This document shows positions 60,945 through 64,000 of a stretch of DNA of 64,000 nucleotides, piece after piece; position 1 is the first letter of the stretch; every line of letters starts with the position of its first letter. Under the pieces are notes generated by a model. That model ran no database searches. It was not told the origin of the DNA and was given only the letters and a program-made list of their open reading frames with translations. The position numbers and the translations under genes are program-made. The stretch comes from Pseudomonas wayambapalatensis. Its GTDB lineage: Bacteria > Pseudomonadota > Gammaproteobacteria > Pseudomonadales > Pseudomonadaceae. The stretch covers positions 4,191,501-4,255,500 of the forward strand of contig CP077096.1 of NCBI GenBank assembly GCA_014268975.2, given 5' to 3'.

Positions 60945-61856
60945 ATGAACCTGCGATTTCTCGAAACCTTCGTCTGGGTCGCCCGGCTCAAGAGCTTTCG
61001 CCTTACGGCCGAGAAGCTGTTCACCACCCAGGCCTCGGTGTCCAGCCGCATCGCCGCGCTGGAGGCCGACCTGGGCGTGAAGCTGCTGCTGCGCGACTCG
61101 CGCGGCGTCAGCCTGACACCGGAAGGCAGCAAGGTGCTGGAGTACGCCGAGCGCATGCTCGACACCGCCAAGGCGATGAAACAGTCGCTGGGCGGCGAAC
61201 GGGCCGTGGTCGGTCGGATCCGCCTGGGGGTCATGGACACGGTGATCCACACCTGGATGAGCGCCTTGGTGGCCGAGTTGACCGAGCGCTACCCGCAGGT
61301 GGAAATCGAGTTGGTCGCCGACACCTCGCTGAACCTGCGCGACCAGTTGCAGAAGGGTTTTCTCGACGTGATCCTGCAGACCGACCTGCTGCGCCAGGAA
61401 AGCATCCGCAGCCTGGACCTTGCGCGCTACCCGATGGGCTGGATCGTCGCCACCGGCTCACCGCACCATCGCGACTATGCATCGCTGGCCGAACTGGCGC
61501 GCGAGCGGATCATCACCTTTTCGCGCAACTCACGGCCGCACCAGGAGGTGTTCAGCCTGCTGCAGAGCGCGGGGAGCGAGACGCCGCGGCTGAACTGCGT
61601 GAACTCGGTGTCGGCCATCACCCGGTTGCTGCGCGACGGCTTCGGCATCGGCGCCCTGCCCCCGGCGCTGGTCGCCGCAGAGCTGGCACGCGGCGAACTG
61701 GTGCTGCTGACCGGGCTGCAGCCACCGCCTAGCCTGGAGCTGGTGGTGTCGTGGCAGACCGGGGTGGAACTGGTGGACGAGGTGGTAGGGTTGTGCCGGC
61801 AGGTGCTGGAGCGCTATGCGCAGGATGTGGGGGTGCAGCGGATCGTGCTGGTCTGA
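60945..61856 (+). CDS. LysR-family regulator divergent from the pxp operon
   Basis: A 303-residue LTTR: helix-turn-helix at about 1-60 (MNLRFLETFVWVARLKSFRL, with TQASVSSRIAALEADLG as recognition part) and an effector domain from about 90 (RIRLGVMDTVIHTWMSALV). Divergent by 150 bases from the MFS-pxpABC operon, its likely target. ATG 60945 is the family N-terminus. The huge open frame upstream of it is antisense to the pxp genes and not coding. A weak AGCAC stretch precedes the start; the effector may be 5-oxoproline. Confidence 0.88.
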   Translation: MNLRFLETFVWVARLKSFRLTAEKLFTTQASVSSRIAALEADLGVKLLLRDSRGVSLTPEGSKVLEYAERMLDTAKAMKQSLGGERAVVGRIRLGVMDTVIHTWMSALVAELTERYPQVEIELVADTSLNLRDQLQKGFLDVILQTDLLRQESIRSLDLARYPMGWIVATGSPHHRDYASLAELARERIITFSRNSRPHQEVFSLLQSAGSETPRLNCVNSVSAITRLLRDGFGIGALPPALVAAELARGELVLLTGLQPPPSLELVVSWQTGVELVDEVVGLCRQVLERYAQDVGVQRIVLV

Positions 61857-61876
61857 GCCAGGGATGTGTCAGTTTC

Positions 61877-61911
61877 GGCCTCATCGCTGCGACTCGTCCC
61901 GCGATGAGGCC
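61877..61911. terminator. Hairpin between convergent LysR and DUF2937 genes
   Basis: GGCCTCATCGC pairs exactly with GCGATGAGGCC (11 bp) around a loop that contains GACTCGTCCC, a degenerate REP. It lies between converging genes and may end transcription from both sides, although T runs are absent. Confidence 0.55.
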
Positions 61912-61937
61912 CGCCCCGGCAACGAAATACCGGCAGC

Positions 61938-62459
61938 CTAGCGCCAGCTTTCCTTCACCGCCCGACGCCGCCCGCCCAGGATCACCCAACCGATCCCCAG
62001 CAACAGGCTCTCGACCAGGAACGCCAGCAGGAAGCCGCTGGCAATCCCCCAGCCGATCGCCTCGGGCACCAGCAGGATCTGGTAGCTATAGCCCTTGAGC
62101 GTCTCTTCGCGCAGCTGCGGATCGGCCTGCACCAGCACATGCCAGCTGCGGCTGGCCCAACTGCCTTGCAGCGCCTGCCATTCGTTTTCCAGCAACTGGT
62201 TGCGAATCATCAGGCTTTCGATGCTGTTGGCGTCACTGTTGAACACCGGGTCGTCGCTGGTACGGTAATGGCGCACCAACGCCTGCAGATCGCCCTTGAA
62301 GAAGCGCTCGGCGGTTTCCTGGAAGCCCGCCAGCGCTTCGCGCGACTCGAGCATGTGCGCCTCGACCCGCTGGCTGTAGTCCTTGACCAGGCCGGGCACC
62401 TGGACACCGGCCAGCAGGCCGAAGGTGAACAGCAGCAAACGCAGGTAACTTCTGAACAT
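61938..62459 (-). CDS. DUF2937 membrane protein
   Basis: A 173-residue inner-membrane protein with a hydrophobic N-terminus (YLRLLLFTFGLLAGVQVPGL) and a C-terminal hairpin of two membrane helices (VPEAIGWGIASGFLLAFLVE and LLLGIGWVILGGRRRAVKES). The central part (about 30-125) is charged and probably periplasmic (VEAHMLESREALAGFQETAE). This is the DUF2937 family, of unknown function. It starts nine bases after the stop of the glutamine amidotransferase gene, so it belongs to that transcript. Confidence 0.82.
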   Translation of the reverse strand: MFRSYLRLLLFTFGLLAGVQVPGLVKDYSQRVEAHMLESREALAGFQETAERFFKGDLQALVRHYRTSDDPVFNSDANSIESLMIRNQLLENEWQALQGSWASRSWHVLVQADPQLREETLKGYSYQILLVPEAIGWGIASGFLLAFLVESLLLGIGWVILGGRRRAVKESWR

Positions 62460-62468
62460 GCTCTGTCC

Positions 62469-63236
62469 TTAGCCTTTGGCGACGCACTCGCCGTGCCGCC
62501 ACAGGGCCCATTGACCCGGCTCGTAACGCTGCCAGGTCTCGTTTTCGGTCAGGGCCTCGGTGGCGATCACCGTGACCACGTCATTGGGTGTGGTTTCCGA
62601 TTGAAAATCCACGATCAGGTCGACATCCTTCAACCGCGCGGCACCAAAAGGCGCGCGTCGGGTGATGTGTACCAGCTTGGTCGAACAGAAGCAGAACAGC
62701 CAGTCGCCGTCGCTGAGCAGGCAGTTGAACACGCCCTTCGCGCGGTAGCCTGCGCAGGCCTCGACCAGCACCGGCAGCAGCGCCTCGACCTCGACGGGCT
62801 CGGGGAATGCCGCACGCACGCGGTTGAGCAGGTCGCAGAAGGCGGCTTCGCTGTCAGTGTCGCCGACCGGGCGGTAGAACGTCTTCTCGCCACTGAAATC
62901 GGCGAGCTGGCCGTTGTGCGCGAAGCACCAGTTGCGCCCCCACAGCTCACGCACGAAGGGGTGGGTGTTGGACAGGCAGACCTTGCCGACGTTGGCCTGG
63001 CGGATATGGCCAATAACCACTTCGCTCTTGATCGGGTAACGCTGCACCAGGTTGGCCACCTCCGACTCGCTGCTCGCGGCCGGGTCCTGGAACAGGCGCA
63101 GGCCACGCCCTTCGTAGAAGGCAATGCCCCAGCCATCGCGGTGCGGCCCGGTACGCCCGCCGCGCTGCATCAGGCCTGTGAAGCTGAAGACGATATCGGT
63201 GGGGACGTTGGCACTCATGCCCAGCAATTCACACAT
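62469..63236 (-). CDS. Class II glutamine amidotransferase (YafJ-like)
   Basis: A 255-residue Ntn-hydrolase. Start ATG 63236 exposes Cys2 (MCELLGMSANVPTDIVFSF) as the N-terminal nucleophile; GGRTGPHRDGWGIAFYEGRG, IGHIRQANVGKVCLSNTHPF and WCFAHNGQLADF are the glutaminase motifs. No synthase domain is attached, so it is a stand-alone glutaminase-like protein as in YafJ. Its acceptor is unknown. It is the second of three genes transcribed from 63759 leftwards; the frame upstream of 63236 is a shadow. Confidence 0.9.
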   Translation of the reverse strand: MCELLGMSANVPTDIVFSFTGLMQRGGRTGPHRDGWGIAFYEGRGLRLFQDPAASSESEVANLVQRYPIKSEVVIGHIRQANVGKVCLSNTHPFVRELWGRNWCFAHNGQLADFSGEKTFYRPVGDTDSEAAFCDLLNRVRAAFPEPVEVEALLPVLVEACAGYRAKGVFNCLLSDGDWLFCFCSTKLVHITRRAPFGAARLKDVDLIVDFQSETTPNDVVTVIATEALTENETWQRYEPGQWALWRHGECVAKG

Positions 63237-63252
63237 TGGCGAGGGCTCCGTC

Positions 63253-63759
63253 CTAGATCCGTGGCTCGACGCGGCCGCCACCATTGCCCGGGCGACGCAC
63301 CGGAGCAGCAGGTGGCTCTTCACGGTAGCGATCGCGACGATCGGCGACGGGCGCATCGGCCATCACCGCATCGTCTTCGGCCGCCTGGCGCTTGGCGGCG
63401 GCCTCGACCTTCTCGCGGCGCTCGCCAGCGCGTTTTTCCAGTGGCCAGCGCACCAGCACGAACAGCAGGTAAAGGCCAAAGGCGATCATGCCGTACATCG
63501 AAAGGTCCGAGGCTGCGCGCCAGGCGTTGTTGCCCACCTTGAACGCCAGGTCCAGGGCGGTGATGGCAATGGCCGGGGCAAAGCTGTCCTTGACCGGGTC
63601 GACAATGGTGGGAGTGAACAGCAGCACGGCAACGATCACCCGCAGCGGCTCGCGCAGCCAGCGCCACATCCAGCCGGTGAACTTGAAGGCCACCAGCAGG
63701 CAGCCCAGGGCGGCGACAGCGTAGAGGCCCCAGGCCAGTGTGTAGTCTTGTTCGATCAT
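63253..63759 (-). CDS. Conserved membrane protein of unknown function
   Basis: A 168-residue protein with about four hydrophobic segments (DYTLAWGLYAVAALGCLLVA, MWRWLREPLRVIVAVLLFTP, IAITALDLAFKVGNN, MYGMIAFGLYLLFVLVRWPL) and a charged, arginine/glutamate-rich cytoplasmic tail (about 125-168). It is 16 bases upstream of the glutamine amidotransferase gene. I do not recognise the family. The ribosome-binding site is weak (CACGGACACC). Confidence 0.78.
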   Translation of the reverse strand: MIEQDYTLAWGLYAVAALGCLLVAFKFTGWMWRWLREPLRVIVAVLLFTPTIVDPVKDSFAPAIAITALDLAFKVGNNAWRAASDLSMYGMIAFGLYLLFVLVRWPLEKRAGERREKVEAAAKRQAAEDDAVMADAPVADRRDRYREEPPAAPVRRPGNGGGRVEPRI

Positions 63760-63843
63760 GGTGTCCGTGCAAGGCAGGCAAAGAGATGCCTATGATAAAC
63801 ACTTTTACGGGCACAGGCGCCTCTTCCCTCTATGAAGCCTGAG

Positions 63844-63900
63844 CGGCCTCTTCGCGGACAAGCCCGCTCCCGCAGACCGGCAATGCTCGCGAAGAGGCCG
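63844..63900. repeat. REP element
   Basis: CGGCCTCTTCGCGGACAAGC followed by CCGCTCCCGCAG, and the matching CTCGCGAAGAGGCCG 30 bases on. A REP in the divergent region before the last gene. Confidence 0.8.
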
Positions 63901-63930
63901 GCACAGACGCCACCAAACCACGGACATCCC

Positions 63931-64000
63931 ATGCATACCAGACCCAAGCCCCCCATCGCCCGCCCCGCCCAAGCCGCCGATCCCTACGCCTGGCTGCAGG
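63931..64000 (+). CDS. Probable S9-family oligopeptidase (partial, 5' end only)
   Basis: From ATG 63931 the frame reads MHTRPKPPIARPAQAADPYA followed by WLQ up to the window edge. The DPYAWLQ start is typical of S9A prolyl oligopeptidase/oligopeptidase B proteins (usually about 680 residues). Only 23 residues are visible, so the call rests on this motif alone. Confidence 0.55.
   Translation, partial: MHTRPKPPIARPAQAADPYAWLQ

Overview
The window is GC-rich, dense Gammaproteobacterial chromosome from the Pseudomonas putida group. The evidence is the set of roughly fifteen REP elements of the P. putida type (core CGCGGGCAAGCCCGC), Pseudomonas-restricted families (DUF2790, DUF6279, DUF2937) and a gene order (fabH2, hrpA, puuA-like, puuB-like, two fadD genes, lipase, phaJ1, ECF sigma factor) that I remember as that of the KT2440 chromosome around PP_4545-PP_4555. 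No rRNA, tRNA, prophage, IS element or CRISPR array was seen. About 60 protein genes are annotated; two run off the ends, a two-partner-secretion TpsB transporter on the left and a probable S9 peptidase on the right.

Layout. 1-4.5 kb: tpsB (partial), a small exported protein, a DEAD-box helicase and an MscS/YbdG channel. 4.9-8.4 kb: an accessory-looking block with an MFS exporter, an ArsB/SLC13-type transporter and an orphan ModA-like binding protein. 8.6-16.3 kb: AEC and EamA transporters, a nitronate monooxygenase with a divergent LysR regulator, an azoreductase, a second LysR regulator, an alpha/beta hydrolase and periplasmic cyclophilin. 16.3-26.4 kb: ABC exporter, FemAB/GNAT-like protein, porin, FabH2 and HrpA. 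26.9-35.2 kb: gamma-glutamylputrescine catabolism (puuA/puuB-like), then a fatty-acid module (fadD1, fadD2, lipase, phaJ1) linking acyl-CoA activation to (R)-3-hydroxyacyl-CoA for PHA. 35.2-40.5 kb: an ECF42 sigma module with its DGPF and NTF2-like partners and a matching promoter, a hicAB toxin-antitoxin pair with a perfect operator palindrome, and a PLP dehydratase divergent from a MocR regulator. 40.5-49.1 kb: GNAT, peptide deformylase, YihY, CsbD, a secreted beta-helix protein, CvfB, a lipoprotein and AceK. 49.2-57 kb: two EamA transporters, an LpxO-like hydroxylase, CysK, DUF748, and a MoxR-VWA pair. 57-64 kb: a 5-oxoprolinase operon (MFS, pxpA, pxpB, pxpC) with a divergent LysR, then a DUF2937/glutamine amidotransferase/membrane protein cluster.

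The most interesting unexplained signals are non-coding: a 55-56 bp element in three copies, always attached to a REP and always just downstream of a minus-strand gene; an ECF42-type promoter ahead of the sigma factor's own operon; 21-bp-spaced direct repeats across the mocR start; and several perfect palindromes upstream of fabH2, fadD1 and hicA. Start codons were reassigned wherever a ribosome-binding site or family length argued for an internal start. Family names come from reading the translations; no database search was run.
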